A DNA stretch of 64,000 nucleotides from CAUZIZ01 sp965219005 (GCA_965219005.1 CBDCMS010000004.1:3782001-3846000); one strand, 5' to 3'. Counted from the first letter of the stretch, positions 17,757 through 27,325 are shown. Notes: a model not told the origin generated them from the sequence alone. Numbers and translations are program-made.

Positions 17757-18002
17757 TCAGAGTCCCAGTTTCCTTTGTTTCTCTCGACAGAAGCTGCAGT
17801 CGCGGTCCTCCAGATCTTCCGGAGTGAACTCACGGACTCTCTGGGTGACCAGATCCGGGCCTGGAGCATCCAGATGGACTAGATGGTAGTGATCCATTCG
17901 AGTCAGGAGCACGCTGTCTGGATGGGCCTTCCTCAACTCTTCCTGGAAGCGTGCGGCAAACGGGGAATCTGATCGTGTCACGATTACCGACCAAGGCAGC
18001 AT
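17757..18002 (-). CDS. Small hypothetical protein (81 residues)
   Basis: 81 residues from an ATG at 18002 with a strong GAGGAGG five bases upstream, which makes a real gene likely. The sequence reads VIVTRSDSPFAARFQEELRK, then HPDSVLLTRMDHYHLVHLD and a C-terminal CSFC pair. No signal peptide or membrane segment. I do not recognise the family. It may bind a metal through Cys and His, but only one CxxC is present. Isolated between repeat A and the divergent binding-protein gene. Confidence 0.6.
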   Translation of the reverse strand: MLPWSVIVTRSDSPFAARFQEELRKAHPDSVLLTRMDHYHLVHLDAPGPDLVTQRVREFTPEDLEDRDCSFCREKQRKLGL

Positions 18003-18244
18003 TTTTCCTCCTCGCCCAATGCGACGGGTCTAAAAGAAACCTGTCTTTTTTCCACCATCCTCAAACGTCTGCGGCAACAGATCCACGAGCTTTTCTGGCG
18101 GTAGGACTTGCAACCTTCGCCCTAGTGCGAGTTAAATACGCCGACCCTTGAATCGCAAGGAGTACGAATCTGCACCCATCGTTCCTACCCCAGAGTCTCC
18201 CGACGAGGACGCCTCGCCCCAAGCGTGAGCAAGGGAGGCCAAGA

Positions 18245-19189
18245 ATGACGCGGCGGAGATACGTTTTCGGCGGTATGACGGTACTGACAAAATTCTTGGA
18301 GATCGGTGCATTCTTGGCGTTTGCCTCATGCCAGGGCGAACCCCACAACATCGTAGTCTTTCACACAAGTAGTCTTTCCCCGCTCCTCCAGACCGTGTCC
18401 CGAAGGTTCGAAGCCAACAATCCCGACGTCGCTATCCTGGGCGAGGTCGCCGGAAGCCTGGATACGATTAGCAAGGTCGCGGATCTTGGGAAACCATGTG
18501 ATCTACTGGCGATCTCAGATCACCGTCTGATCTCCCGTCTTCTGATGCCCGACCATGCCCAGGTGGGCTATGAGTTTCTCGGGAACGAATTGGTTCTGGC
18601 CGCCTCCGAAAGACGACTATTCGAGCCACTGACGCGCCAACCAAGAAGACGCAAGGATTGGTTTGAACTCCTCATCGGTGGAAACCACTCCTATGGAGCC
18701 TCCGATCCCGACCAAGGGCCAGCAGGCTACTACACACAGCTGTCCTGGAAGCTCGCTGAGTTACATTACAATCGGACGGCGCTCTACCGGCGACTGATCA
18801 ACGGACTCGATCCACGCTGGGTGCGCCCCAGGTCCTCCGAACTGGTCGACCTGCTACAGAACAAGACGGTGGATTTTGCCTTCCTATACAAGTCGGTCGC
18901 CCTGCAGAATGGACTGGACTTCGTAGATCTACCGGCTCAGGTTTCACTCTCGGAGCCTACCTATGCCCACTTGTACTCTCAGGTATCTCTCCGGGTGAGA
19001 GGAGATCGTGCCGGGTCTATAGTGGAGGTCTCGGGAGCCCCTATTCGCTACGGAATCTGTTTGATTGGCCCGGGAAATCCCTGGGCGGTGCGATTCCTCG
19101 ACTACGTGCTGAGTACAGAGGCTCAATCCCTTTACCGCGAGCTCGGCTACCAGAATATCGACATCCGCGAGATCCTGCATCCGGAGTGA
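18245..19189 (+). CDS. Tungstate/molybdate-type ABC substrate-binding protein (WtpA-like)
   Basis: 314 residues; ATG preceded by GGGAGG. An N-terminal hydrophobic segment ends FASC, suggesting a lipoprotein if translation starts at the internal Met11. IVVFHTSSLSPLLQTVSRRFE, GEVAGSLDTISKVADLGKPCD and SDPDQGPAGYYTQLSWKLAE follow the WtpA/ModA pattern of extracellular oxyanion binding. RYGICLIGPGNPWAVRFLDYVLS closes the fold. No permease or ATPase gene is adjacent, so it is either an orphan partner of a distant transporter or serves another oxyanion. MoaA lies 3.3 kb downstream, which makes molybdate attractive but does not prove it. Confidence 0.8.
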   Translation: MTRRRYVFGGMTVLTKFLEIGAFLAFASCQGEPHNIVVFHTSSLSPLLQTVSRRFEANNPDVAILGEVAGSLDTISKVADLGKPCDLLAISDHRLISRLLMPDHAQVGYEFLGNELVLAASERRLFEPLTRQPRRRKDWFELLIGGNHSYGASDPDQGPAGYYTQLSWKLAELHYNRTALYRRLINGLDPRWVRPRSSELVDLLQNKTVDFAFLYKSVALQNGLDFVDLPAQVSLSEPTYAHLYSQVSLRVRGDRAGSIVEVSGAPIRYGICLIGPGNPWAVRFLDYVLSTEAQSLYRELGYQNIDIREILHPE

Positions 19190-19334
19190 GAAAGCGGCCC
19201 TGGAGAGCAGGGCATTGAACGAAACGTCGACTTGACAATCAGAACCGCATCTGTGAAAAGAAACCGACACGGCTCTTGAGGATCAAGATTCGGTCACAAG
19301 CTTCAGACGCATTCAGAGACGAAGGGAAAACCAC

Positions 19335-22061
19335 ATGGGACGTATGAGAACGACGATTCCGCTTTTGCTCGTGGTCGTTGTATGGGGCGGATTGGCAGGG
19401 GGAATCACTCTCTACATCGACTACCTCTGGTTCGACTCAGTGGGCTATCTGGGGATCTTCCAAACCATCCTGTGGTCCAAGTTCGTCTTCTGGCTGATGG
19501 GTTTCCTCCTCAGCCTCCTGGTGCTGGGATCGAACCTGTGGTTGGCAACAAGACACTCACTGGGCCTCTACTGGATGAGCGAAGAGCTGATGACGCTCGC
19601 CAGGAAAGGGATCACCTACCTGTTCTGGATCGCGGTTCTGGTGCTTTCGGGATTCGTGGGTGTGGCCGTCCAAGGACGGTGGATGACCTTCCTACAGTAC
19701 CAACACCAGACCTCGGCGGGATTCAAAGAGCCTATTTTCGGGCAGGACATCTCCTTCTACTTCTTCTCTCTCCCGGTATTGAGTTTCCTGGTGCATCTCG
19801 CCCTGGCCCTGGTCGTGCTCTCGTTGCTGGTGTCTGCAGTCAGCTACGTGACTCATGGCCACCTCGCGTATCTTGAACGACTACAACTCACTTCCGCCGC
19901 CCGCTCCCACCTGACTCTGTTGGTGGTTGCGGGATTCGGGTTGCTGGCCTATCGGTTCTGGCTGAAGACCTATGAGCTTCTTTACGCCACTGATGGCGTT
20001 ACCTTTGGGGTGGGGTACGCCGATTTTCACGCCCGGCTTCCCTGCTACCTGGTGCTGGTCGGCGTCTGCATACTTACTGCTTTGGCCTTCGGTCTTTCAC
20101 TCTTCGGAAGCACCCTCCGCATGGCCGCCTTTTCCGGGATTGGGTTTGGGATTGCCTACCTGGGCTTGAACGTCTACCCCATCGTCATCCAGACCTTTGT
20201 CGTAGAACCCAACGAACTGCAACGAGAAACACCCTTCATAAATCACAATATCGATCTCACCAGGCGCGCCTACAATCTGAATAAAATCGAAGTGCACGAC
20301 TTTCCAGGCATCGGTGAACTGACTCCGGAAGACCTTGCCAACAACGAGACAACGATCCGCAATATCCGCCTGTGGGATGCAAAACCGGTGAAGGATGCCT
20401 ACGGTCAACTCCAGTCGATTCGCCCCTACTATGAGTTCGAAGGAGTGGACCTGGACCGCTACGTCATCAACGGAGAGTACCGGCAACTGATGGCGTCGGT
20501 CCGGGAATTCGATTTCAGTAAGATTTCAGAGCAGGCGCAGACCTTCATCAACCAGTACTTTACGTATACTCACGGTTACGGCCTGTGTTTGAGTCCGGTC
20601 AACGAGGTGACTCCGGAGGGACTTCCTGAGTTCTTCATCAAGGATATCCCACCCCAGGCATCAGTGGATCTAACTGTCACCAGACCCGAGATCTATTTCG
20701 GTGAACTCACGGATCACCCCGTATTCATAAAAACCAAGATGGAGGAGTTCGACTACCCGATTGGGGATCAGAATGCGATGACGCGATACGAAGCTGATCG
20801 GGGCGTCCCCATCGGATCGTTTCTCCGCAAGCTTCTGTTCGCCTGGGAACTGGGAAGTCTCCGTAACATCCTCTTTACCGAGAATCTCACGGATGACAGT
20901 CGAGTCCTGATGTATAGGAACATCCAGGAAAGGGTCCAGACCATCGCGCCTTTTCTGCAGTACGACAGCGACCCTTATATCGTTCTCCACGAAGGGCGTT
21001 TGTTCTGGATTCAGGATGCCTACACTCTCACGGACCGCTACCCTTACTCAGAGCCTTTCCAGAACAGCTTCAACTACATTCGCAACTCCGTCAAGATCGT
21101 CGTCGATGCTTACCTGGGCGACATGAGCTTCTACATCTCCGATACCGAAGATCCGCTGATTCGCGTCTATGCGGCAATCTTTCCGAGCCTCTTCAAATCC
21201 CTGGACCAGATGCCTGAAGGGATTCGCTCGCACATTCGCTATCCTGAAGGACTCTTCAACGTCCAGAGGGAATTGTTTCGCACCTATCACATGGTGGACC
21301 CGACTGTCTTCTACAACAAGGAAGACCTGTGGGATCTCCCCAACGAGATCTATCGGGGAAACGAGCAGCCGATGGAGAGCTACTACGTCATCATGAGCCT
21401 GCCTGGGTCCCAGCAGGAGGAGTTCATCCTGATGGTGCCCTTCACGCCTCGAAACAAGAACAACATGATCTCCTGGCTGGCCGCCCGTTCCGACGGGGAA
21501 CACTACGGCACCCTTGTGCTCTACCAGTTTCCGAAGCAGGAACTGCGATATGGCCCCATGCAGATCGAAGCGCGTATCGACCAGGATCCGAACATCTCAC
21601 AGCTCATCACACTTTGGAGCCAAAAGGGCTCCCAGGTGATTCGAGGCAACCTGTTAGTGATCCCGATCGAAGACTCCCTCCTCTACGTGGAGCCTCTCTA
21701 CCTGCAAGCGGAAAAGAGTGAGATTCCCGAGTTGACGCGAGTCATTGTCGTCTATCAGAACCGGGTCTCCCTGGGAGAGACCCTGGATGAGGCCCTCAGA
21801 TCGGCGCTGAGGGCGCCCCAGGAGGGTGCGAGGGCCGAGCCATTGTATGCCCCTCAGACCCGATCCCCTGACGCCGGGCAAGCGCCGACGGCTCCACGCT
21901 CGGACGATCTCGTGACTCGGGCCAGACAGCACTACCAACGGAGTCAGCAGTTCCTGAGACAGGGCAACTGGTCTGCCTATGGAGAAGAACAACGGAAGCT
22001 GGGAGAAACCCTCGAGCGGCTGAAACAGCGGGATAGCCGCCCTGCTGAATCGGGTCCGTGA
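19335..22061 (+). CDS. UPF0182 family large membrane protein
   Basis: 908 residues. About seven membrane segments fill the first 290 residues (YIDYLWFDSVGYLGIFQTI is the family hallmark), followed by a long soluble part with FINHNIDLTRRAYNL and FPSLFKSLDQMPEGIRSHIRYP, both conserved in UPF0182. The C-terminal 80 residues are Pro/Gln/Arg-rich and probably disordered. The function is unknown in all species; the large domain probably faces outside the membrane. Followed after 87 bp by the iron-sulfur carrier gene. Confidence 0.93.
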   Translation: MGRMRTTIPLLLVVVVWGGLAGGITLYIDYLWFDSVGYLGIFQTILWSKFVFWLMGFLLSLLVLGSNLWLATRHSLGLYWMSEELMTLARKGITYLFWIAVLVLSGFVGVAVQGRWMTFLQYQHQTSAGFKEPIFGQDISFYFFSLPVLSFLVHLALALVVLSLLVSAVSYVTHGHLAYLERLQLTSAARSHLTLLVVAGFGLLAYRFWLKTYELLYATDGVTFGVGYADFHARLPCYLVLVGVCILTALAFGLSLFGSTLRMAAFSGIGFGIAYLGLNVYPIVIQTFVVEPNELQRETPFINHNIDLTRRAYNLNKIEVHDFPGIGELTPEDLANNETTIRNIRLWDAKPVKDAYGQLQSIRPYYEFEGVDLDRYVINGEYRQLMASVREFDFSKISEQAQTFINQYFTYTHGYGLCLSPVNEVTPEGLPEFFIKDIPPQASVDLTVTRPEIYFGELTDHPVFIKTKMEEFDYPIGDQNAMTRYEADRGVPIGSFLRKLLFAWELGSLRNILFTENLTDDSRVLMYRNIQERVQTIAPFLQYDSDPYIVLHEGRLFWIQDAYTLTDRYPYSEPFQNSFNYIRNSVKIVVDAYLGDMSFYISDTEDPLIRVYAAIFPSLFKSLDQMPEGIRSHIRYPEGLFNVQRELFRTYHMVDPTVFYNKEDLWDLPNEIYRGNEQPMESYYVIMSLPGSQQEEFILMVPFTPRNKNNMISWLAARSDGEHYGTLVLYQFPKQELRYGPMQIEARIDQDPNISQLITLWSQKGSQVIRGNLLVIPIEDSLLYVEPLYLQAEKSEIPELTRVIVVYQNRVSLGETLDEALRSALRAPQEGARAEPLYAPQTRSPDAGQAPTAPRSDDLVTRARQHYQRSQQFLRQGNWSAYGEEQRKLGETLERLKQRDSRPAESGP

Positions 22062-22148
22062 CCACCTCAGAAATCTGCTGGACGTTTGAATTCACTAGGT
22101 CAGATTCGTACAATAGAATGGATCTGTGAAGCTAGGAGATCGGAACCT

Positions 22149-22472
22149 ATGATTAAATTGACGGAGAATGCCATCGGCCAGGTAAAGAAGGTCATTGGTC
22201 AGCAAGCCGAATCCTATGTGGGCATCCGGGTTGGAGTTGAGGGGGGAGGCTGCTCCGGGTTTCAGTACACTCTCAACCTGGAGCGCCAGAGCCGTGACGG
22301 CGACGACATCCTGCAGGTTGACGGATTCCAGCTAATGGTCGATCCCCAGAGTATGGTCTATCTGGATGGCACCGAGATTGACTACGTCGAGACATTGCAG
22401 GCAGCCGGCTTCAGGTTCAACAATCCCAACGTGACCGGCAGCTGTGGCTGCGGTGAATCCTTTCAGGTCTAA
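22149..22472 (+). CDS. erpA: A-type iron-sulfur cluster carrier (IscA/ErpA)
   Basis: 107 residues from the ATG at 22149, with AGGAGAT upstream; longer upstream frames lack conservation. The three cluster-binding cysteines are at the classical positions: Cys35 in GGGCSGF, Cys99 and Cys101 in GSCGCGESF. It delivers Fe-S clusters to apo-proteins, and moaA, an Fe-S enzyme, follows 59 bp later. IscA, ErpA and SufA cannot be separated by sequence alone; the symbol erpA is a working choice. Confidence 0.9.
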   Translation: MIKLTENAIGQVKKVIGQQAESYVGIRVGVEGGGCSGFQYTLNLERQSRDGDDILQVDGFQLMVDPQSMVYLDGTEIDYVETLQAAGFRFNNPNVTGSCGCGESFQV

Positions 22473-22531
22473 TCGCGCGGAGCCTGCGCTCCTCGGTTGA
22501 ACACCCCTTCCACTCAGAGCATAATACCCGC

Positions 22532-23548
22532 ATGAATCTTGGGGACACCTATCACAGGCCCCTCAAGGACCTCCGTATCTCGGTTACGGATCGGTGCAAC
22601 TACCGCTGCCAGTACTGCATGCCCCTGGACGAGTACGACTGGATCGATAAGGCAGAGCTGCTTCGGTTCGAGGAAATCGTCCGACTGGCCCGCCTATTCC
22701 TTCGGCTGGGAGTCGAGAAGATCCGAATCACCGGCGGAGAACCTCTCGTCCGAAAAGATCTTGAACAACTGATCGGCAAGTTGTCCCAATTGCCGGGCCT
22801 GAAGGATCTGAGCCTGACCACCAACGGCTCCTTTCTCGCGCAGAAGGCCGAGGACCTGAAGAAAGCTGGACTGTCGAGAATCAACGTCAGCTTGGACACA
22901 CTTGACCCTGAGAAGTTCAAGCAGATCACCAAGAGAGGTGCTCTCGAGGCAGTCCTGGAAGGCATCGAGGCAGCCGGGCGGGCCGGTCTGGGACCCGTCA
23001 AGGTCAACGCCGTGATCGTTCGGGGAGTCAACGACGACGAGATCCTGGAGCTGGTGAAATTCTCGAGAGACAGGGGCCTGTTTCTCCGCTTCATCGAATA
23101 CATGGACGTGGGGAACGCCAACACCTGGAGCATGGAGAAGACCGTCAGCAAGAGGGAGCTCTTCGAGTTGATCCACTCACATTTTCCACTGCGGGAAATC
23201 GGTCGAAAGGAACTTCGAGCGCCGGCGGTGGACTACGAATTCATCGACGGAAAGGGCCGGCTGGGAGTGATCGGTTCGGTGACGGAATCCTTCTGTTCGA
23301 GCTGTACACGAGCGCGCCTGACCGCAGACGGGAAGTTGGTCACCTGCCTTTTCGCCTCCAGTGGCCATGACTTGAAGGCGCTTCTTCGAGGCGGCGCCGG
23401 GGACGACGAGATCCTGGAGACGATTACCTCGATCTGGTCAGGAAGAATCGACCGTTACTCCGATCTGCGCTGGGAACAACTGGCCTCGAGGGACAGTTAT
23501 CGGCCCAAAGACCACGAAAAAATTGAAATGATCACCCTGGGTGGATAG
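22532..23548 (+). CDS. moaA: GTP 3',8-cyclase MoaA
   Basis: 338 residues. First step of molybdenum cofactor synthesis, rearranging GTP. N-terminal cluster: Cys22, Cys26 and Cys29 in TDRCNYRCQYCM. C-terminal cluster that holds GTP: Cys255, Cys258 and Cys272 in FCSSCTRARL and VTCLF. The protein ends in ITLGG, the conserved GG tail needed for activity. Complete and intact. No other moa or moe gene in the window. Confidence 0.96.
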   Translation: MNLGDTYHRPLKDLRISVTDRCNYRCQYCMPLDEYDWIDKAELLRFEEIVRLARLFLRLGVEKIRITGGEPLVRKDLEQLIGKLSQLPGLKDLSLTTNGSFLAQKAEDLKKAGLSRINVSLDTLDPEKFKQITKRGALEAVLEGIEAAGRAGLGPVKVNAVIVRGVNDDEILELVKFSRDRGLFLRFIEYMDVGNANTWSMEKTVSKRELFELIHSHFPLREIGRKELRAPAVDYEFIDGKGRLGVIGSVTESFCSSCTRARLTADGKLVTCLFASSGHDLKALLRGGAGDDEILETITSIWSGRIDRYSDLRWEQLASRDSYRPKDHEKIEMITLGG

Positions 23549-23588
23549 CCCTTGCCTCGGACTTCTCCACAAAACAACCAATTGAATG

Positions 23589-23605
23589 GCTAGCCCCCGG
23601 CTAGC
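23589..23605 (+). terminator. Hairpin downstream of moaA
   Basis: GCTAGCC, loop CCC, GGCTAGC, followed by TTGCGTTTCT. A 7-bp GC-rich stem with a moderately T-rich tail, placed 41 bp after the moaA stop and before the convergent redoxin gene stop. Plausible intrinsic terminator. Confidence 0.45.
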
Positions 23606-23621
23606 TTGCGTTTCTGCTGCT

Positions 23622-24161
23622 TCAGCCGGGTCGAAAGGCCGGGACGCCCTCATCAGGCGCAAAGAAGGGCAGAGCCTCAACTCCGTCCTCCCCGGCGATC
23701 TTGGCATTGATCTCCTTCAGCTCTTCGCGGGCAAAGGATTCGATCGCATGGGCAATCGTCCCATCTGTCCGGATGTAGAAGAAGGTCGGGACATAGGACA
23801 CACCGTAGGCCTCGCCTATCGGATGCGGGCTCGAGTCCAAACCCACGGTGAGGTGAAGGTCCCCGTCCCGAATCAGCCTCCGTGCCCCGCTCTCACGTTC
23901 TTGAGCCAGCACTACCAGGGAGACCCTCGACTCCGGATAATTCTGATAGACGCGATCGATCAGAGGGAGCGAGTATTCACAGGTCGGACAGCCGGCTTTG
24001 ACAAACATCAAGAGAACGGGGCCTTGTGCCAAGCCGTCCGCGAGTCGCCAAGGGCGAACAGCGAGGTCTGGCGCCCCTTCGACTTCTGGCTCGCCCCCTG
24101 GTGTTCTCGTCAGCGAGAGACACTCAAATTCGACTGCAACATCGCCCGCTCCCAACATCAT
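23622..24161 (-). CDS. Thioredoxin-fold (TlpA/AhpC-like) protein
   Basis: 179 residues. Redoxin fold with VLLMFVKAGCPTCEYSLPL (Cys58, Cys61), GLDSSPHPIGEAYGVSYVPTFFYI (cis-Pro loop before FFYI) and IAHAIESF. No signal peptide, so it is probably cytoplasmic; many similar proteins act as thiol peroxidase-like or disulfide reductants. It ends with a proline-rich tail PFFAPDEGVPAFRPG. Convergent with moaA and divergent from transketolase. Confidence 0.82.
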   Translation of the reverse strand: MMLGAGDVAVEFECLSLTRTPGGEPEVEGAPDLAVRPWRLADGLAQGPVLLMFVKAGCPTCEYSLPLIDRVYQNYPESRVSLVVLAQERESGARRLIRDGDLHLTVGLDSSPHPIGEAYGVSYVPTFFYIRTDGTIAHAIESFAREELKEINAKIAGEDGVEALPFFAPDEGVPAFRPG

Positions 24162-24316
24162 CTGAACGACCCCCTCTGGCCTGAAAAGCCTTGTCTTGGT
24201 CTTCCCCTGACCTCCCCAGAAAACTCTGTTGACAGGGGTCGAAAGCCTCCCCTATAGTACGACTCTCAGAGCAAACAGCAACAACCTTTCCCCATGACCA
24301 AAGAATCTGAAAGGTC

Positions 24317-26167
24317 GTGATGACACCTGAACAAATCCGGTCTCTCTATGCCATGGCGAATCGGCTTCGCCGCCATTCTCTGGAGTCGACGACGGAGGCC
24401 GCTTCCGGCCATCCCAGTTCCTGCCTCTCGAGTGCTGAACTCGTCTCCACCCTGTTCTTTCGTTTCCTCCGGTTCGACATTGAGAACCCGGAAAGCCCCC
24501 ACAACGATCGCTTTATTCTTTCGAAGGGCCATGCCGCTCCGGTTCTATATGCTGCCCTGGCTGAGGCTGGCGCATTCCCGACCGAGAAGCTTCTGAGCCT
24601 GAGAAAGATAGACAGTGAATTGGAGGGGCATCCGACCCCACGCAATCGCTGGGTCGACGTCGCGACTGGCTCTCTGGGTCAGGGCCTGGCGATCGGCTCG
24701 GGCATGGCCCTGTCGAATCAACGGGATGAGCTGGCCAACCGCATCTTCGTACTGATCGGCGATGGGGAAGCCGCCGAGGGCTCGGTCTGGGAGGCGGCAG
24801 CAATGGCGAGCTATTACAAGCTCGACAATCTGGTTGCTCTGCTGGACGTGAATCGTCTGGGACAGAGCCAGGCCACCATGTACGGTCACGATGTAGAGAC
24901 CTATTCCCAACGCTTCTCCGCCTTCGGGTGGCACAGTCAGATCGTGGACGGTCACAGTGTAGAGGAAATCGACGCCGCCCTGAAATCGGCGATTTCGGTA
25001 CCAGGGAAGCCTTCCATCCTGGTCGCCCGGACCATCAAGGGCAAAGGCGTCTCCTTCATGGAGAACAAAAACGGATGGCACGGCAAGCCTTGTGCCGCCG
25101 GCGAACAGTTGGAGCAGGCCCTTGCCGAGATAGGTGATCAACTGGAGCTCGAGGAGCCTTTGAGCGTGGCCAAGCCCTCATCCTCTGTCCCCGCTTCCCA
25201 AGCGATCCCTACTGGCCCCCCTGCTCCGCCCGACTATGGAGCCGACGAGACGGTAGCCACACGCCAGGCTTACGGTAATGCCCTGAGGAAACTGGGGGCT
25301 AGTAATCCCAAGGTAATGGTCCTCGATGGAGATACCAAGAACTCGACCTACTCCGAGAAGTTTCTGGAGGATTTCCCAGAGAGGTTCGTCGAGTGCTTCA
25401 TTGCCGAGCAGGCCATGGTGGGCGCGGCCGTAGGAATGAGCGCGATGGGAAAGATCCCCTTTGCCTCGACGTTCGCCTGTTTTCTGACCCGTTCCTACGA
25501 CCTCATCCGGATGGCCGCTATTTCCCGTTCCAACACCAAACTCTGCGGCTCTCATGCGGGGATCTCCATCGGCGAGGATGGCCCTTCACAAATGGGTTTG
25601 GAGGACCTTGCCATGATGCGCGCAGTCGCTGGCTCTACCGTTCTCTACCCCAGTGATGGCGTTTCGGCAGAGCGGCTGGTGGCACTGGCGGCAGAGACTC
25701 CCGGCATCGTCTACATCCGAACGACTCGTCCCAAGACGCCCATCTTGTATTCGAATGAGGATGAGTTTACGGTCGGCGGCTCCCGAGTCCTGCGCTCTAG
25801 TCCCGGTGACCAGGCCACGATCGTAGCCGCCGGAATTACGCTGCACGAGGCCTTGACGGCCTACGAGGAGCTCCTCGACCAAGGCGTCCCGGTGCGTGTG
25901 ATCGATCTGTACAGCATTAAACCTGTCGATGGTACCACTCTCAGACAAGCCGTCCAGGAGACCGGCGCCATAGTTACGGTCGAGGATCACTACCGAGAAG
26001 GGGGGCTGGGTGATGCCGTCCTGGACGCGCTGGCCGGAGAGCAGTCCCGGTTTCGCAAGCTTGCGGTCAGCAAGCTATCCCGTTCAGGCAGCTCGAGTGA
26101 GCTCATGGAGATGCAGGGCATCAGCGCCAAAGCGATCCGACTAGCGGTTGAAGAGCTTCTCGCCTAA
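24317..26167 (+). CDS. tkt: Transketolase
   Basis: 616 residues from a GTG at 24317; the ATG at 24320 is the alternative. Thiamine-diphosphate enzyme of the pentose phosphate pathway. The N-terminal ThDP domain has SKGHAAPVLYA, GSLGQGLAIGSGMA and the ThDP/metal motif IGDGEAAEGSVWEAA. The central domain has DGDTKNSTYS, FIAEQAMVGAAVGM and SHAGISIGEDGPSQMGLEDLA. The C-terminal domain has VRVIDLYSIKP and EDHYREGGLGDAV. Single chain, similar to the 600-630-residue human-type transketolases rather than the longer E. coli type. Repeat A copy 3 begins two bases after the stop. Confidence 0.94.
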   Translation: MMTPEQIRSLYAMANRLRRHSLESTTEAASGHPSSCLSSAELVSTLFFRFLRFDIENPESPHNDRFILSKGHAAPVLYAALAEAGAFPTEKLLSLRKIDSELEGHPTPRNRWVDVATGSLGQGLAIGSGMALSNQRDELANRIFVLIGDGEAAEGSVWEAAAMASYYKLDNLVALLDVNRLGQSQATMYGHDVETYSQRFSAFGWHSQIVDGHSVEEIDAALKSAISVPGKPSILVARTIKGKGVSFMENKNGWHGKPCAAGEQLEQALAEIGDQLELEEPLSVAKPSSSVPASQAIPTGPPAPPDYGADETVATRQAYGNALRKLGASNPKVMVLDGDTKNSTYSEKFLEDFPERFVECFIAEQAMVGAAVGMSAMGKIPFASTFACFLTRSYDLIRMAAISRSNTKLCGSHAGISIGEDGPSQMGLEDLAMMRAVAGSTVLYPSDGVSAERLVALAAETPGIVYIRTTRPKTPILYSNEDEFTVGGSRVLRSSPGDQATIVAAGITLHEALTAYEELLDQGVPVRVIDLYSIKPVDGTTLRQAVQETGAIVTVEDHYREGGLGDAVLDALAGEQSRFRKLAVSKLSRSGSSSELMEMQGISAKAIRLAVEELLA

Positions 26168-26168
26168 G

Positions 26169-26415
26169 CTGAAACTTGAATAGTGAGCAGTGGTGAAGTG
26201 ATCAGTGAACAGTACCGGAAACAGCTACAGCCAACAGAGCCGCGAACGACTTGACTCGTTAGCAGTATGCCCCACGTTTCGAGGAGAGAGCTGGACAACA
26301 GCAGAATCTCGCAGATCCCCAACCCCTCGCTCGCGCTTCAGGCTTCCATAGCTCGGGAAGTTTCTTTCTCGAACGGCGCCAGCACCGCTGGGGGCCCCAC
26401 TAACCTGAAACTTCA
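26169..26415. repeat. Dispersed repeat A, copy 3 with flanking blocks
   Basis: Runs from CTGAAACTTGAATAGTGAGC to TAACCTGAAACTTC, so the element starts and ends with the same CTGAAACTT word. 26169-26349 is nearly identical to 17557-17737. The core CCCCTCGCTCGCGCTTCAGG is followed by TTTCTTTCTCGAACGG, a word repeated at 36760-36776. Together with a further 88 bp of hairpin-rich sequence it fills the 336-bp gap before the phosphatase gene. Confidence 0.85.
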
Positions 26416-26503
26416 AACGTGGCTTCGGTCTCCAGGCCGAAGTCCTCGTCCCTCGAGGCTTTGGCTCGACGCACGGCGGCCTGGAGATCGCCGCTCGCCT
26501 TCT

Positions 26504-27325
26504 TCACTGCCTCTTGATCACAATCACCGTCCGGTCGTCAATCTGTCCCACACCCTCGCTGAACTCTCCCAGATCTCGAACGATGGCATCAAAGATCTCT
26601 CGGGAAGTCCGACCTCGAACACGATCGACCAGCTGTTTCAGTCTTTCACTTCCATAGTCCCGGCCCTGCGGATTCTCTGCCTCGATGATGCCGTCCGTGT
26701 AGCAAAGCAGGACATCGCCCACTTCCATATGGACCTCCCCCACCTCATGATCGACGGGCGGAAAACGGAAGGCTCCCAGGACGAATCCCCCGGTATCCAA
26801 AGAAACGATCCCGCTCTTTTGGAAAAGAAGTGGGCTGTGATGCCCAGCATTGGTATAGCGCAGGGTTCCGTCGAGCTGAAGCTCTCCATAGAAGGCAGTG
26901 ATGAACTGGTTAGGCTGGGAAGACCAGAACATTCGCCGGTTGATCTTGGGGAAAAGAAGCCGAGTCGTATCCTGAGCGTAGTGGGATTCGAAGGAGATCG
27001 CGGTGTAGAGGGCGGTGTTGAAGTCTCGGATGAGCATGGCCGCTACCAATCCGTGTCCGGACGCGTCGGCAATCACCAGGCCCATTCGACCCCGTAGATC
27101 GAAGCGCCCTGCGAGATCGATGAAGTCAAAGTAATCGCCTCCTACCACCGCGGTCGGCAGGGTCATACCGAAGATATCGTAGTCCCCGAAGACCGTCAGA
27201 CGCTCTGGGTCGGGCATGATGTGCCGCTGCAACTCAGCCAACGACACAAATTCCTCCTGGATCTCATGGAGGCCCATCCCGGCGATTCTAGTCAGCTCTT
27301 CCTGGGCGGATGGTTTCCGAGTCAT
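26504..27325 (-). CDS. PP2C-type phosphatase, RsbU/SpoIIE-like
   Basis: 273 residues. Manganese-dependent serine/threonine phosphatase domain: VGGDYFDF, ADASGHGLVAAMLIRDF, TNAGHHSPLLF, CYTDGIIEAEN and a final DDRTVIVIKR carry the PPM acidic residues. A short N-terminal helix (EEFVSLAELQRHIMPDP) is the usual linker in RsbU-type activators. No separate sensor domain is fused. In partner-switching systems these phosphatases release anti-sigma antagonists; no such partner gene is nearby. Confidence 0.88.
   Translation of the reverse strand: MTRKPSAQEELTRIAGMGLHEIQEEFVSLAELQRHIMPDPERLTVFGDYDIFGMTLPTAVVGGDYFDFIDLAGRFDLRGRMGLVIADASGHGLVAAMLIRDFNTALYTAISFESHYAQDTTRLLFPKINRRMFWSSQPNQFITAFYGELQLDGTLRYTNAGHHSPLLFQKSGIVSLDTGGFVLGAFRFPPVDHEVGEVHMEVGDVLLCYTDGIIEAENPQGRDYGSERLKQLVDRVRGRTSREIFDAIVRDLGEFSEGVGQIDDRTVIVIKRQ

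Noticed and set aside
18003..18244. Possible molybdenum-cofactor riboswitch before the WtpA-like gene
   Set aside because: None of the conserved riboswitch helices could be recognised in the sequence.
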